From the NCBI GenBank assembly GCA_021401465.1, contig JADDMT010000113.1, forward strand, positions 1-64,000: a stretch of DNA of 64,000 nucleotides. The letters are read 5' to 3'. The DNA comes from Teratosphaeria epicoccoides (taxonomy: Eukaryota; Ascomycota; Dothideomycetes; Mycosphaerellales; Teratosphaeriaceae). Below the pieces are notes generated by a model. The model made no database searches. It was not told the origin of the DNA and was given only the letters and a program-made list of their open reading frames with translations. Numbering within the stretch: the stretch's first letter is position 1; the number at the start of each line of letters is the position of its first letter. Below, piece by piece: positions 33,028-44,179 of the stretch. A program made the position numbers and the translations under genes.

Positions 33028-36000
33028 CTACTTCTTGGTCCTAGCCTGTGGAGGACTGACTTGCTCCACCACACTTTTCCTCAACCCAGGTGTTACCGCA
33101 CTCCCAGGACTCCCCTCTAGTGCCCACGGTTCTTCCACCAACCTCTCAGCGATTACAGGCGTAGACGGCTCATCCATACTCCCACTATCAAATGTCGGCT
33201 TCACCGCCGCAGCCGGCGTCTTGACCGGCGTAGGCTGCTTGGGCGAAGCAGGCGCGATCATGCCCAGCCCTCGATGAGCGTCTGTATACGGCGTAGTGGG
33301 AGTCTTGGGCACACCGTTGCTGCTGCTGTCTTGCGAAAATGGCCGATGATGCGCCTGCTCCGGCTTCTTGGACGGGTTGGGATTCATGAGTCGAGCAGCC
33401 CAGTTCCGTTCATCCACATCGCTGTCGTCGCCATCTGAGTTCTCGAAAATCGAGTCGTCCCATATAGCACTATTCTGATCTGGCCGAGAGCTTGGCCTCG
33501 AGCTCCAGCTGCCCATCACGCCCTTACTAGGCACTTTTAAATCTGCGAGCTCGTCTCGCGCCTCTCTTGTCTCGCTCCGTGTGCGTGGCTGAATGTTCTT
33601 GGCCGTCTGATCCTTGACTTCTTCGCCCGTGTCAGGCACAGGCTCTGTCATTGGTTGCGCCCTCTCACGCGCTGGTTCCTCTTCATCCCTTGTCCTCGCT
33701 GTATACGTGTCTGCGAAATGCGTGTCACACAAATGCTTGATTACAGGCCAGCCATAGGCGTTTGCGAACATACGACGAACGATCATGTTGTTGTGGGCAT
33801 CTGGCTCCAGCCTGACTAACACCTTTCTCCAGCTCAGATCGCGATGATATGCACGCGCGATTTTCTCTTCCACCTTCATCGTCCCAGAATCTGTCGAACC
33901 GACAGAGACGTCTGACCCAGCCGAGTGCACGCTGGACCTCGAAAGCGCGTCGTCGGAGAAGGTCCTAGTCATTCGTGATGTCCGCGACTTCTTGATAGGC
34001 GGAGGCGGTATGTCCTCAGGGTGGTAAACTCGGTCATGGAAGATGGTCCTGGCGCGACTACTCGGATCCGTGATCCACTGCTTACTAGGCAGAGGCGGGT
34101 GAAGAATATCACCAGCAGACTCGAAAATGGACGTCTTAGGCGGCGCTTGGAGCTCGCCATTTTCGCCGATGAAGCTGTCACCTTTCGTTGCAACCGGCCT
34201 CTTCTCTTGCGCGCGCGTAGATGCATGATGCGGAAGATGCGGCCGCATGGTCGGGTTGCTGGTGGTACCTTCCTGACCAGCAGCAGCCTCTTCCGGCAGC
34301 TCATCTGTGCCTTGCATGACGGTCTGAGCGCGCCGTAACGCCTTCCTCGTCTTCTTCGAAGGCTGCGGCGGTTTTGGAGACGGCGTGGGTTTGAACCAAT
34401 TGATGAAGGCGTCGATCATGCCCTTCTCCTCCTGGGCTGGTTGGGGTTGAGGCTTTGGCTTGGGCGACGAGCCTGTCGCAACTGCACCGTCCGTGGCAGA
34501 GGCATCACCTGAAAAAGCTCCTTCGTCATAGCTCATGCGATTGGTCGACCGTCTGTTGTCCTCCGTGGTCTCGTTTTCATTCGGTTGAGGAACCACATCA
34601 CCCTCACCTTGTCGCACATGATCATTGTCGTCTTCTTCGTCACTGTTGTAGCGTTCAGCAAGTACATTCGGTGTTAAGCTGCCAGCGTTGGCCCCTGTGA
34701 GCTCGTGCCAGCCCCACTCCGCGACTGTGCCAATCAGACCATTCTCCCGTCGAGCCTTATCCACTTTGCCTAGGCCTCTCCAGTCCAGGAACAGCAAGCA
34801 GCTGGTCCGCAGCGGGACGATGCCATCATTGACAACGTTCGCGTATACAGTCCGATTCCTAAACATCCGTAGAACCTGGTGCGCCGGTCCAGTCGGCAGG
34901 ATCCGGAGCAAAGGCTTCGCGCTCGGGTCGGGCTGCTTCTCCTTCTCCTTCTGGCCGGAACCAAGACCGCCGATCACGGCATTCCAGCCTCCTCGAGCGA
35001 GAGTGTTCGGTCGCCAAGTCAAGCCCAGATCCTGTCCAGTCTTGCCAACGAGACCAAAATCGAGCGCAAACTTGATGTACAGTGGATTCTCATTGCTTAA
35101 TCCAAGCATTGGTGACGCCATGCAGATGAAATTTACTGGGTTGATCTGCTTGAAGAAGGCCGGACTATGCTTCTGGATATATGCCACAGCATATGTTTGG
35201 ATCAAACCACCCAGGCTGTGCCCAACAAAGCTTATACTGGTGAATGTATACGGCAGATCCTCTGCTTGAGTCGGCTTTTCATTGTGAATGCTGCTGTGCA
35301 TATGCGATGGCTGGCCATCACGCTTGGCTTTGCTAGCATCACTCTTGAAAGTGTCAGTGAATTGTCGTGATAGTGACTTCTTCACCGGAAGAAATGGCTG
35401 GTCTGGGTAGGTGAAACGCAGAATGTACTTAGCCAGCCGTTTGCCCAGATACTGAATACCATTCTCCGTCTTGACAGCATTGCCGGTAAAGCCTCGAACG
35501 ATTGTCTCCTCTTCGTCTGACTCGTCGTCATCCTCGATGTCGTCTTGACCACCGGTCAATGCTGCGGTGGCTGTTGTGCCCTCATTCTGGTCCGCATTCT
35601 GGTGTGTAGCATCACTTTCTTTGGGGTCTGGTTGTTTGGAGGGCTCTCGCTGTGGCTTTTCATACTTCCTCTTGCGCTCCCGGGCTTGTAGCCGGGCTTG
35701 TTTCACTGTAGCATCGATGCTCTCCTTCAAGAACAACATGTCGGCTCCAATATTGCTATGCAAGCCATGGGTCAACACAACAAGGTGTAGTTTTTTGCGC
35801 TTCTTGGGGTTCAGACTCTGCGAGCTTCGCTGGTGCTCATCTTTGCTCGGCCGAGGAGCATCTGCAATGGACTTCTTTGGTTGGTCTCCATCCTCGTCAT
35901 TCGACGCCGGCAGGGCCGGCTTGTCCCACAGCGTCTCTGTGTCTTCCGCGACCAAGCGCACAGCTCTCGAATACACGCCTGCAGTCTGCACGTTGCCGAC

Positions 36001-36591
36001 TTTGCGAGCACGCTTGCGTTCCTTATCAGATTCCTTCTGTTCCTTGATCTGTCCCGGCGCGCCATGCCCATGACCCGCTACCGCCGCGAATCCCAGATCC
36101 AGACTGCGCTCATCTCTTCCAACAAGGACCTCGTAATTCACCGATGCAGACGTAGAGAATAGAATTTGCGATGTGACTTCAATGACCCAAGTGACGCTCT
36201 GAGGCTCCTCGTGCTCGCCCCACTGATGCGGCTCGGCACTGTACTTCTTCTTCCCTAGATCCGCCCCAGTCTCGCGGATCTCGTCTGGCACTCTCAGCTT
36301 CGCCTGCCAGCTTCCACCAGCCTTCAGCATAGGCTCGTATTCCGGGACGCCATATCTCTCGGGCTCTGCCAGCTTATGATGCGGATTGAAGGTCGCGGGA
36401 TACATCGCCACGTGCAGCACATACGGGCCGTGCAGCCATGCTGCGCGCAACGGAATCGCGCATGTATTTTTGATCTTCAGGTGTAGATGCGTGGGCGTGG
36501 GAAGTATGCGATCATTCCTCGGCGTGTATGTCAAAGTATAACGCACGATCTCTCCAACCTTGACAGCCCCAGCCTGGTGAACCAACAACAT
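33028..36591 (-). CDS. Rog1-like putative serine esterase/lipase (DUF676)
   Basis: This is a single exon on the minus strand of 1187 residues. The N-terminal 200 residues form the conserved domain that begins MLLVHQAGAVKVGEIVRYTL in this family, so I start at 36591 rather than at an ATG 48 codons upstream. The alpha/beta-hydrolase part has HLVVLTHGLHSNIGAD (oxyanion strand), the nucleophile elbow FVGHSLGGLIQTY, and a downstream MASPMLGLSNENP region. A probable catalytic histidine lies further on. Long disordered S/T/P-rich segments separate and follow. Yeast relatives (Rog1, YOR059C type) act as lipid hydrolases, monoacylglycerol lipase included. Substrate here not determinable. Confidence 0.88.
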   Translation of the reverse strand: MLLVHQAGAVKVGEIVRYTLTYTPRNDRILPTPTHLHLKIKNTCAIPLRAAWLHGPYVLHVAMYPATFNPHHKLAEPERYGVPEYEPMLKAGGSWQAKLRVPDEIRETGADLGKKKYSAEPHQWGEHEEPQSVTWVIEVTSQILFSTSASVNYEVLVGRDERSLDLGFAAVAGHGHGAPGQIKEQKESDKERKRARKVGNVQTAGVYSRAVRLVAEDTETLWDKPALPASNDEDGDQPKKSIADAPRPSKDEHQRSSQSLNPKKRKKLHLVVLTHGLHSNIGADMLFLKESIDATVKQARLQARERKRKYEKPQREPSKQPDPKESDATHQNADQNEGTTATAALTGGQDDIEDDDESDEEETIVRGFTGNAVKTENGIQYLGKRLAKYILRFTYPDQPFLPVKKSLSRQFTDTFKSDASKAKRDGQPSHMHSSIHNEKPTQAEDLPYTFTSISFVGHSLGGLIQTYAVAYIQKHSPAFFKQINPVNFICMASPMLGLSNENPLYIKFALDFGLVGKTGQDLGLTWRPNTLARGGWNAVIGGLGSGQKEKEKQPDPSAKPLLRILPTGPAHQVLRMFRNRTVYANVVNDGIVPLRTSCLLFLDWRGLGKVDKARRENGLIGTVAEWGWHELTGANAGSLTPNVLAERYNSDEEDDNDHVRQGEGDVVPQPNENETTEDNRRSTNRMSYDEGAFSGDASATDGAVATGSSPKPKPQPQPAQEEKGMIDAFINWFKPTPSPKPPQPSKKTRKALRRAQTVMQGTDELPEEAAAGQEGTTSNPTMRPHLPHHASTRAQEKRPVATKGDSFIGENGELQAPPKTSIFESAGDILHPPLPSKQWITDPSSRARTIFHDRVYHPEDIPPPPIKKSRTSRMTRTFSDDALSRSSVHSAGSDVSVGSTDSGTMKVEEKIARAYHRDLSWRKVLVRLEPDAHNNMIVRRMFANAYGWPVIKHLCDTHFADTYTARTRDEEEPARERAQPMTEPVPDTGEEVKDQTAKNIQPRTRSETREARDELADLKVPSKGVMGSWSSRPSSRPDQNSAIWDDSIFENSDGDDSDVDERNWAARLMNPNPSKKPEQAHHRPFSQDSSSNGVPKTPTTPYTDAHRGLGMIAPASPKQPTPVKTPAAAVKPTFDSGSMDEPSTPVIAERLVEEPWALEGSPGSAVTPGLRKSVVEQVSPPQARTKK

Positions 36592-37142
36592 CTTCCTCGC
36601 ACGCGCTGTTGCAGCTTTCGCCTCATGGAGCCTTCTCGTCTGCTCGAAAAAACTGTACTCCGCGACCGTGTTGCATCCCCTGCTGTTCTCCCCGCCACCC
36701 AACAGCTCTTTGTAAGCGCGTGGTTGCAGCAGCATTCAGCGCCGGCGTCCGTCGCTTCGTACTCGGAAGGATCGCATTATCGTACCCGGTCATGCGGTCT
36801 TATGCTCGTCGCCAAGGGGCACATGGCTCGATGTTATGCGCGGCACGTGAGATTGACAGTGTAAGACGGCGTGGCACATACTGGCACGCGTGCTTTCGCG
36901 GGTCGTGCTCCCCGGCACTTGTTGATTGATGACGTGCTGAGTCGTGACCTCCTCTTTGGGTTACAGATCAAGGACTGCCGGTATGTAAATCATGTTGGGT
37001 GGGGCTTGCTCTTAAGACAATAGCTATACACTGATTTGGGGTATCACAAAAACATGAAACGGGATGTTTGTCGAAACGATCATTCGTCTCAGTCTTACAG
37101 CTCCTCCTTCTCATCTTCGACCTTGGCCTTCTTCGATATCTT
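36592..37142. other. Intergenic region upstream of the lipase gene
   Basis: Holds the lipase promoter and the terminator of nothing else on this strand; the TMEM135-like gene ends at 37143. No specific element was recognised. Confidence 0.4.
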
Positions 37143-38801
37143 CTAGTCGCCAGTGTCGCCCTCATTACTTTTGGCCGCCACGCGGTCAACCCAACCTTCA
37201 CCTCTCAGCGTGCTCATACCCTTCCGTAGTACTGCGCCCTTGACAGCACTCGCCCTTGCCTCATATACAAGGTTTAGCAACGCCAAGCTCGAGACGAATA
37301 GCAGCACATCGCCATTCTTGACACCTCGCCACCAGCGTCGCTTCTTGCCCACCTTGTACAGACTATCAAGGGATAGCCGAGCGCTGTAAAGGAACGTGCT
37401 GCGTTCGTTGTACCTTGCAACATAAGCCCACAAACCACCAAGGAATCCGCCAAGGAACCATCGCTGTGTCGATAATGTAGTCCGTGGGAGGTAGTTGGCG
37501 AGCAGGCAGATGCTGCCCCAGCTGGTACCAATGGCTCCAGTGATGAACAGAGACATGCGTAAGATGCGTGCTGCGAGCTTATTCAAGAACGGCATAGGAT
37601 CCTTCTTCATGCTCTTGTACGCTAGCAGCGCGAATGCGCCGTATATTAGAGTGAAAAACTTCGTCACTTCTGGGAAAGCTTGAAGCCAGTACTTGAGATA
37701 CGTCTTCGCGCAGCTCGGGTCTTTAGGGTGTAGCAGAGCACAGGATGTGTGCTTGATGCCTGGATGTGCTGGTGCGGTGATCGGACTGATCTTTGACAGC
37801 ACAGCACTCGATGGCAATATTCGTTTCGTGTTGGGAAACAAAATTGGCGAGACGAACGGCGGCCACCTCAGCTTGCTCAGCTCCGCCAAGCCATCTACAA
37901 TATCAAAAGTCCTAGGCCATGGTTGGCTGTCCGAGATGAATCCGGATGGTTTGAGCTGAATGTACTCCGGGCTGAACCTCAGAATTGTCCGTCCATAGCT
38001 TTCTGGGAAACAGTCACGATCGAACACGAAGGCATGTAGTAACTGACCACACGTTAACGGCATGAGCAGCCAGCTGCCGAACCACCACGGCTTCTTGACT
38101 TTGCCTTCTTCGTCTTCCGACCAGATCAATCCCGAATCCTCAAGAGCATTGTACCCGAATTCAAGGCTCCGCGAGAAGACATAAATTGCAATCGTCATAC
38201 GCAACTGATCCGAGGGAGAAAGCCCAAGTGCAAAGCCAGAAAGGGACGCCCCTATCGCCGGTGTATATGCAGACGTAAGAAATCTTGTGATGGTTATATT
38301 GCGCTGTCGGAACGGTGCAGCGGACTCTTCCAGCAACGAGCCGCGCAGTCGTTTGAAAAACCGATGCAGCAGCCGATGGAAGAGCAGTATTGATGCAAAT
38401 GATCCTGCTATCCTCACATTCGGACCCTTGAGTGACTTAGTCTTCTGCTGCGTGATTCCTCTTCTAGCAGCGAGCCGGGCCACGAGAGCCTCATATCCTT
38501 TCAGTCCAATGTATGCAACGACAAACACCCTGATGGCCGCTCGCAGAGCTGCAACATTATAGTTTCCGCTTTCTGTCCTGCTTTTCATGATCTTCTCGTA
38601 TCGTGGAGGATTAAGTGCTCGGCTCTGGAGTTTTGGAGGTGCTCGCGAGATCAGATACTGGTGCAGGAGCTCATATTCTTTCGGGGAAATGGTATATCGC
38701 AGCGCGGTTCGTGTGATCGGATCGATGGGACCGTTGGAGAGACGCGATGCGATGGAGGACTGGCTGCTGCCTCGACGAGGTGGAGGCGATGACGAAGACA
38801 T
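37143..38801 (-). CDS. TMEM135-like integral membrane protein, fungal type
   Basis: This is a single exon of 552 residues with a polar N-terminus and several hydrophobic segments. The hallmark is a cysteine-rich block, CALLHPKDPSCAKTYLKYW, after ISPITAPAHPGIKHTS, as in the TMEM135 N-terminal domain. An arginine-rich run follows membrane-like helices (for example WFLGGFLGGLWAYVARYNERS). Animal TMEM135 is linked to mitochondrial dynamics and peroxisomes; the fungal role is less clear. The length fits fungal members. Confidence 0.82.
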   Translation of the reverse strand: MSSSSPPPRRGSSQSSIASRLSNGPIDPITRTALRYTISPKEYELLHQYLISRAPPKLQSRALNPPRYEKIMKSRTESGNYNVAALRAAIRVFVVAYIGLKGYEALVARLAARRGITQQKTKSLKGPNVRIAGSFASILLFHRLLHRFFKRLRGSLLEESAAPFRQRNITITRFLTSAYTPAIGASLSGFALGLSPSDQLRMTIAIYVFSRSLEFGYNALEDSGLIWSEDEEGKVKKPWWFGSWLLMPLTCGQLLHAFVFDRDCFPESYGRTILRFSPEYIQLKPSGFISDSQPWPRTFDIVDGLAELSKLRWPPFVSPILFPNTKRILPSSAVLSKISPITAPAHPGIKHTSCALLHPKDPSCAKTYLKYWLQAFPEVTKFFTLIYGAFALLAYKSMKKDPMPFLNKLAARILRMSLFITGAIGTSWGSICLLANYLPRTTLSTQRWFLGGFLGGLWAYVARYNERSTFLYSARLSLDSLYKVGKKRRWWRGVKNGDVLLFVSSLALLNLVYEARASAVKGAVLRKGMSTLRGEGWVDRVAAKSNEGDTGD

Positions 38802-39158
38802 CTTGTCTTTGATTTATTATGGTGGTCGCGACAACGAATGTGAGAGACTACATCGCTTATCGTCAGTTCGCGCAGGGTCAGCTCGAAGAGGAAGGCTGGC
38901 ATGCCGAGGCAAATGTGGGGCTCTCTCACATGCGAACTTAGAGCGCCTGGGGTTACATTATTCGGGCCCTGCTCCTGATCAGCCTATTGCACGCGTCTTT
39001 TGGCTACATGCATTGCATTTGACAGGCATGCCAACCATGGTCTGTCCACAACCAGGAAGCATTGCATCGAAGCTATACGCGCTGCTTCAAGGAACCACCT
39101 GACAAAAAGAGCCCGGAACGCGAGAGCGAAGCATCACAAGCAACCCTTGCACTACCTC
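38802..39158. other. Intergenic region
   Basis: 357 bases: 5' flank of the TMEM135-like gene and 3' flank of riboflavin synthase. No feature recognised. Confidence 0.4.
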
Positions 39159-39915
39159 CTACTTGTTCTTCAACCTTTCATCGACTAGCCTTCGCACCAA
39201 CTGTTCCAATGCCGCGCCACCGCTGTGCCCAGCACCCTCGAAGTAGCCGGCAACACTCTTCTCGACATATTTGCCGACCATGTCAACCTCAACATTAACA
39301 TCATCTCCCTTCTTCTTCCGGCCCATTACCACCTTCTCCTGCGTATATGCAACCATCATAACCTCCCACCAGCCTTGCTCGTCATCAACAGCCGTGATCG
39401 TCAAAGACGCTCCGTCAAGCGTCACATAGCCCTTCTCTACAATGTGCCTCAGCACACTCTTGTCTCTCGGGGCAAGGCGGAAGGTGATAGCATTGCCATC
39501 CTGCCTGGTTTCCGCAATCGTGGCAATGGTATCCACATGTCCTTGCACAAAATGCCCTCCCATCCTCGTGCTAGCACTCACAGCACGCTCGAGATTGACA
39601 CCACTGCCTTCCTTTAAGCTGCCTAGGTTCGTGCGCCGGAGTGTCTCGGGCGATACGCCAACCTTGAAGTCATCCTTGGTAAACTCGGTCACTGTCAAGC
39701 ATGTGCCATTGATACTGATGCTGTCGCCAAGACTGCAGTCACCCAAGATTGCTGAGGCATTGGAAATGGTGAGCGAAGTCCCACCGCCGCCGCTGGAGGA
39801 CTCATCGTGCTGAACGAGGCGGGAGACGGCTGGCTGGCGTCAGCTCAGCGTCCCAAGGCATTGCTGGGCACAGATGCAGCTTACTGCCAATAGTCTCGAC
39901 AATGCCTGTGAACAT
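39159..39915 (-). CDS. RIB5: Riboflavin synthase
   Basis: Minus-strand exons 39915-39885 and 39829-39159 (55-nt intron with a CTGAC branch) give 233 residues. It condenses two 6,7-dimethyl-8-ribityllumazine molecules into riboflavin, the last step of vitamin B2 synthesis. Exon 1 is only 31 nt and codes MFTGIVETIG, the invariant N-terminus. The two lumazine-binding barrels follow: GDCSLGDSISINGTCLTV with NLERAV in the first, then MGGHFVQGHVDT and EKGYVTLDGASLTI in the second, ending in a trimerising helix. A Gly/Ser-rich insertion sits near residue 20. It lies head-to-head with the CoA-transferase gene, 252 bp apart. Confidence 0.95.
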
Positions 39916-40167
39916 TATGCTTCAGCTTATGAGGCAAGAACTTGATGTTGCAGACGAGATGAAGCTGTCGAGCAGCCTGCCAGGGTTCTATGTTGTCGTG
40001 CCTCCGGTACGGTCAATCGCTTGCCGAGGCCGGAGGAGACGCATGCCCGAGGCTCGACTGCAGGTGCGATGATACACCAACGTAGGTCCATTGATGAATA
40101 CTTGTACCCCAATACTAACATGAAGAGTTGAGCTTCCAATCTTTAAGAGACCATTCGTTACATCATC
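39916..40167. promoter_or_regulatory. Shared 252-bp bidirectional promoter region
   Basis: Riboflavin synthase starts leftward at 39915 and the CoA-transferase rightward at 40168, so all promoter elements of both genes must lie in or overlap this short interval. No specific factor site identified. Confidence 0.6.
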
Positions 40168-41794
40168 ATGTCTCGACTCCGTCCTGCCACTCGCTCCAGT
40201 CGGGCCGCCTCCTCTCTCATAGTGCGCGTGCCACAGGTATCACAAAAACGATGTCTGGCTACGCCAGCAGGCGCGGCAGCATTGCCTCTGGCTGGTGTAA
40301 GAGTGCTCGACATGACCAGGGTGCTGGCTGGCGTATGTGAATGTGCTCTTTCGTCACAACGCTAAGCTCATCTTCACTAGCCATATTGCACGCAAATACT
40401 GGGTGACCTAGGGTATGCTTCTTGAGGAGACCAGTACGGCCACTCAGACCGCGTTGCTCGTCCCTTGTATGCTGAGAAACGTAGTGCCGAGATCATCAAG
40501 ATCGAACATCCCACACGAGGCGATGACACTCGCGCATGGGGGCCACCATACGCTTCTTACACCAAGCAAAGTGGGAAGCATGGCTCAGGAGAGAGCGCGT
40601 ATTTTCTCGCGGTACGTCTCATACGTCTCACCAAGGTCTCGCCTCGTCGCTGAATCCTAGCTAGGTCAACCGCAACAAGAAGTCGATAGGGCTTTCCTTC
40701 CAGCACAAATCTGGCGTCAAGATCCTGCATAAGCTTGCTCAGGACTGCGACGTCCTTGTTGAAAACTATCTTCCTGGCGCCTTGAAGAAGTATGGCATGG
40801 ATTACGAAACTCTGGCAAAGGTCAATCCGGCTTTGATCTATGCTAGTATTACCGGCTATGGTCAGACCGGCCCGTACAGCAGTCGAGCGGGTTACGACGT
40901 GATGGTTGAGGCGTAAGAAGCATCGCATTTGATTCGGGCCTGTCCCGGTGGTTGCTGATCGATGGCAGCGAAATGGGTCTCATGCACATCACCGGCCACC
41001 GAGATGCGCCACCCGCGAAGGTCGGAGTCGCAATCACCGACTTGACGACTGGCCTTTACACTTCGAACTCTGTGATGGCTGCTCTGCTCGGTCGCGCCAA
41101 GACTGGACGTGGCCAGCACCTTGACGTCTGCTTAGCTGACTGCCAGATCGCCTCTTTGGCAAATATCGCCTCGTCAACTTTGATCTCCGGCAAGCCAGAC
41201 ACAGGCCGTTGGGGTACCGCCCACCCATCCATCGTGCCATACAAAGGCTTCAAGACCAAGGATGGCGACATTATGCTCGGTGGTGGCAATGACAGGCTGT
41301 ATGGTGTGATGTGCGAGAGGCTCGGAAAGCAGCAGTGGATCAAAGATTCAAGATTTTTGACCAACGCTGATAGAGTCAAGCACCGAGTCGAGTTGGAAGA
41401 GCTCGTAGAGAACGTCACTCGCACTAAGACCACACAGGAGTGGCTTGATATCCTGGAGGGCAGTGGGTTGCCGTACGCTGCTATCAATGACGTGAAAGGC
41501 ACTCTCGAGCACGAACACAGTATGTTCCCTCCTCTAACGCTTTCTTGTTCTTGCGCGGCGCATACTAACGCACCGAAATCAGCCAAAGCTCGAGGCATGG
41601 TGACAGAGGTTGAGCATCCCTTGTGCGGTCCCGTGAAGCTCGTGAGCCCGCCAGTCAAATTTTCAGAAGCCAATCCATCGATTCGGACAGCACCGCCCAC
41701 GCTCGGTCAGCATACTGATGAGATATTGACCGAGATGCTTGGTCTGGGCGCAAGCGAGATCGACAGTCTCAAGAAGGAAGGAGTTGTCGCGTAG
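40168..41794 (+). CDS. Class III (CaiB/BaiF) acyl-CoA transferase, mitochondrial
   Basis: Exons 40168-40332, 40381-40412, 40485-40611, 40665-40912, 40969-41519 and 41583-41794 give 444 residues. A serine/arginine-rich presequence (about 30 residues) points to mitochondria. Then come GVRVLDMTRVLAGPYC, AEIIKIEHP, NRNKKSIGLSF, ITGYGQTGPYSSRAGYDV (the GYD aspartate is the expected catalytic nucleophile), and RTAPPTLGQHTDEIL near the end. The architecture resembles succinyl-CoA:glutarate/hydroxymethylglutarate CoA-transferase (SUGCT). Every junction preserves family alignment; the last intron has a CTAAC branch. Exact donor and acceptor acids unknown. Confidence 0.9.
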
Positions 41795-42133
41795 AAAAAG
41801 TGACCGAGCGAGTAACAACAAACCTGGAGCTCAGACGTCAAGTCAGTGGACTTTTGAACGCCTGCATATCTCATGTCATCGCTGACGGAAAGCACCACTC
41901 GGATTCTTACCCCATGTGAATCTATCATGACCCGTGAATTCGCGCTAAGATACAGGTGTTTGCATGTGAACGCCTACCAATTATAAAAATCTTTTGATCA
42001 AGTTTCCACCTATAGTAATAGTTCAACACATCAGCATCCGCAAGTTCAGTCATATCAGCGCGTACGGCGAGGCATCAGTCCCGAGAGTCCCGCAGCAAGA
42101 TTCAGCAAAGGCTCAGCTCGAGACGCCGCAGAC
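41795..42133. other. Intergenic region
   Basis: 339 bases; no feature recognised besides an AT-rich patch near 41975-42010 that may serve the next promoter. Confidence 0.4.
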
Positions 42134-43135
42134 ATGGCAACCACACAAGTACCGAAGGGCGCTGCCATTGATCAGGTCCTTGCGGTCGCGGAGCTGTTCG
42201 AGCTCATCTTACAAGGCTTCAACTACAAAGGACTGTTCGCCATCCTTCGCGTCGATCGCCGCTTTCATCACCACATCCTGAACACACCGCAGTTGCGTCG
42301 CAAGCTGTACATCGAGAAGAACGTCTACGACACCCCGAACGACTGGTGCCTGCAAGTTCTTAACCCGCTACTCAACAATACTCGCGAGTCCCTGCGCCTT
42401 TCACCGACAGACAGCGTGTACTTCAGGTCGTCCTGCGTCCATAGCACGGAGAACAGCAGCGTATTCGATGTCATATGTGACCTCCACAGCAGCGTGATGG
42501 ATGGCACTCGCGTTGGCGGCTTGACCATGATAGGCTTATACCGACCATCCTGGACAAAGATGAGAGTGGCGTCTGCGAACGTGAAGATCATCGTCACGAC
42601 GATACTTGGCTTCGAGAAGCAGCAAAAACTTGTGCTGGATGGTGTAAAAACCTTAGGCGACGTGGTGGATTGGCTTGCAACGCAAAAGCGTGACACCGCG
42701 CCGAAGCTTTCCGCATGGGATCCCTTATCTCGTGTGTCGCGATCAGAGGAGCTCACGGCGGAACAGCTTCCAGACACGATTCGTCCGTCCTCACTGGGGC
42801 CAGGCGCAGCCTTCGAGGAGTATGCCGATGCATTGAAGACGCAGGCAATGGCGCGTGAGCTGGAGAATATTGAGAAGTTCAATCGGAGAGAGCTGGAACG
42901 CCCGTATCCGCGGAGTACTGCGCTGTCCACTGCAGTCGGACACAGGTCTTCCATCCTCGAGTTCAGCAGACCGCTTGTGGCGGAAAAGCTGGAGGACCTC
43001 CAGTCCTTGAAGGCTCCTTCTAACGCCTTTGGCATAGGTTGCCGTTTCTCCCCGACGGCTGACGTTGATTGGTCCGAGTGGGAGCGTAAGTACACATTGG
43101 GGGAGCTTAGCGACACTCTCACGCCTGACTCCTAA
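42134..43135 (+). CDS. F-box-like protein of a dothideomycete-type family
   Basis: This is a single-exon gene of 333 residues. Near the N-terminus, QVLAVAELFELILQGFNYKG followed by a VDRRFHHHI and LRRKLYIE stretch matches the divergent F-box-like domain common in expanded fungal families. The rest is poorly conserved, with a helical segment around residues 230-265 (EEYADALKTQAMARELENIE). Probably a substrate adaptor for an SCF ligase, by domain only. Confidence 0.72.
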   Translation: MATTQVPKGAAIDQVLAVAELFELILQGFNYKGLFAILRVDRRFHHHILNTPQLRRKLYIEKNVYDTPNDWCLQVLNPLLNNTRESLRLSPTDSVYFRSSCVHSTENSSVFDVICDLHSSVMDGTRVGGLTMIGLYRPSWTKMRVASANVKIIVTTILGFEKQQKLVLDGVKTLGDVVDWLATQKRDTAPKLSAWDPLSRVSRSEELTAEQLPDTIRPSSLGPGAAFEEYADALKTQAMARELENIEKFNRRELERPYPRSTALSTAVGHRSSILEFSRPLVAEKLEDLQSLKAPSNAFGIGCRFSPTADVDWSEWERKYTLGELSDTLTPDS

Positions 43136-44179
43136 ATGTGATTTCAGAAAATTAGGCGGTTTTCGACCTTGATCACTTCGAATGGTGAATGGCGCTCACT
43201 GATCGAGACTGAGACGTGCTCCGTCCCGACCGTACGTGGATCTGCTCCGATTTGACTGCTAGACCTCTGTGTAAACGACTTCATCAAATGTCGACCAGCA
43301 GTCCTTTGATGCCGTTGGGTAACTGACACATCAGCGGTCGAAGGCGCATCACAAAGCGCTCATGTCGAACTTGCCCCAGCAAGCAATCCAGACTGCGGAT
43401 CTGAAGAAGTTTGCCCAGCCCGTCCACACTCAATCTTGAACTGACCCAGACCTGGAGTCTCTGAAGTACTTCTGCCTCCTGTACCACTGAAATATCCTAC
43501 CCAAGCCAATCACCACCTGATCTGGCCCGTTGCGCAGGTCCTACACATTCCAGGACGGGATCTGACGGTTGTGCCAGAAGTAATGCTCTCGTTACCGCAT
43601 GTCTAATCCTAGCTCGTGGCCCTTGGTTCCGTTGAGGCAAAAGCGGCTGCAGGCGCGAGGGGAGGACGAAGGATGAATTCCTGGGTAGGTCGAGCCTTCT
43701 GGAGCGACGCAACACCTAGCAAGTTCTACCTCCTAGAAACACAGCTCGACGCAACCGTCATTAGCTGAAACCCTCAGACTTGCTCAGCGTCTGCTTCCTA
43801 CTAAGGCTAGCTTCACTTCACTATGCGGCTCCAAATGCCACAAGGAATAATAGAATGAGTCACGCCATACTAGTAACGACCTCACAATTACGCTAAAGCG
43901 CCTTTCTGGCGCCCTCGCTTTGCGTCCGTTTTCAAGCCAGCCACGCCTCTCTTGACGCCTTTATTCCATCACACCAACCACGTCACTTTGCGTAACTAAG
44001 GATCAAGCATCAGACCGCAGTCCTTCCCTCCGGGTATGCTGTCCCTAAAACACCCCCAGCTGACGGCACCTGATTTAGAGTACTCGACGCAACGGCAATG
44101 AGGTTTGTCGGCATAACAATCAAACAACGCAACCCAGAAATATCCGAGAAGATCATGTCGGCATTGTTCCTAATTAGCA
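43136..44179. other. Gene-poor region
   Basis: Short minus-strand frames between 43144 and 43715 show faint helical periodicity, but no start, family motif or continuous frame supports a gene. Nothing else recognised. Confidence 0.4.
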
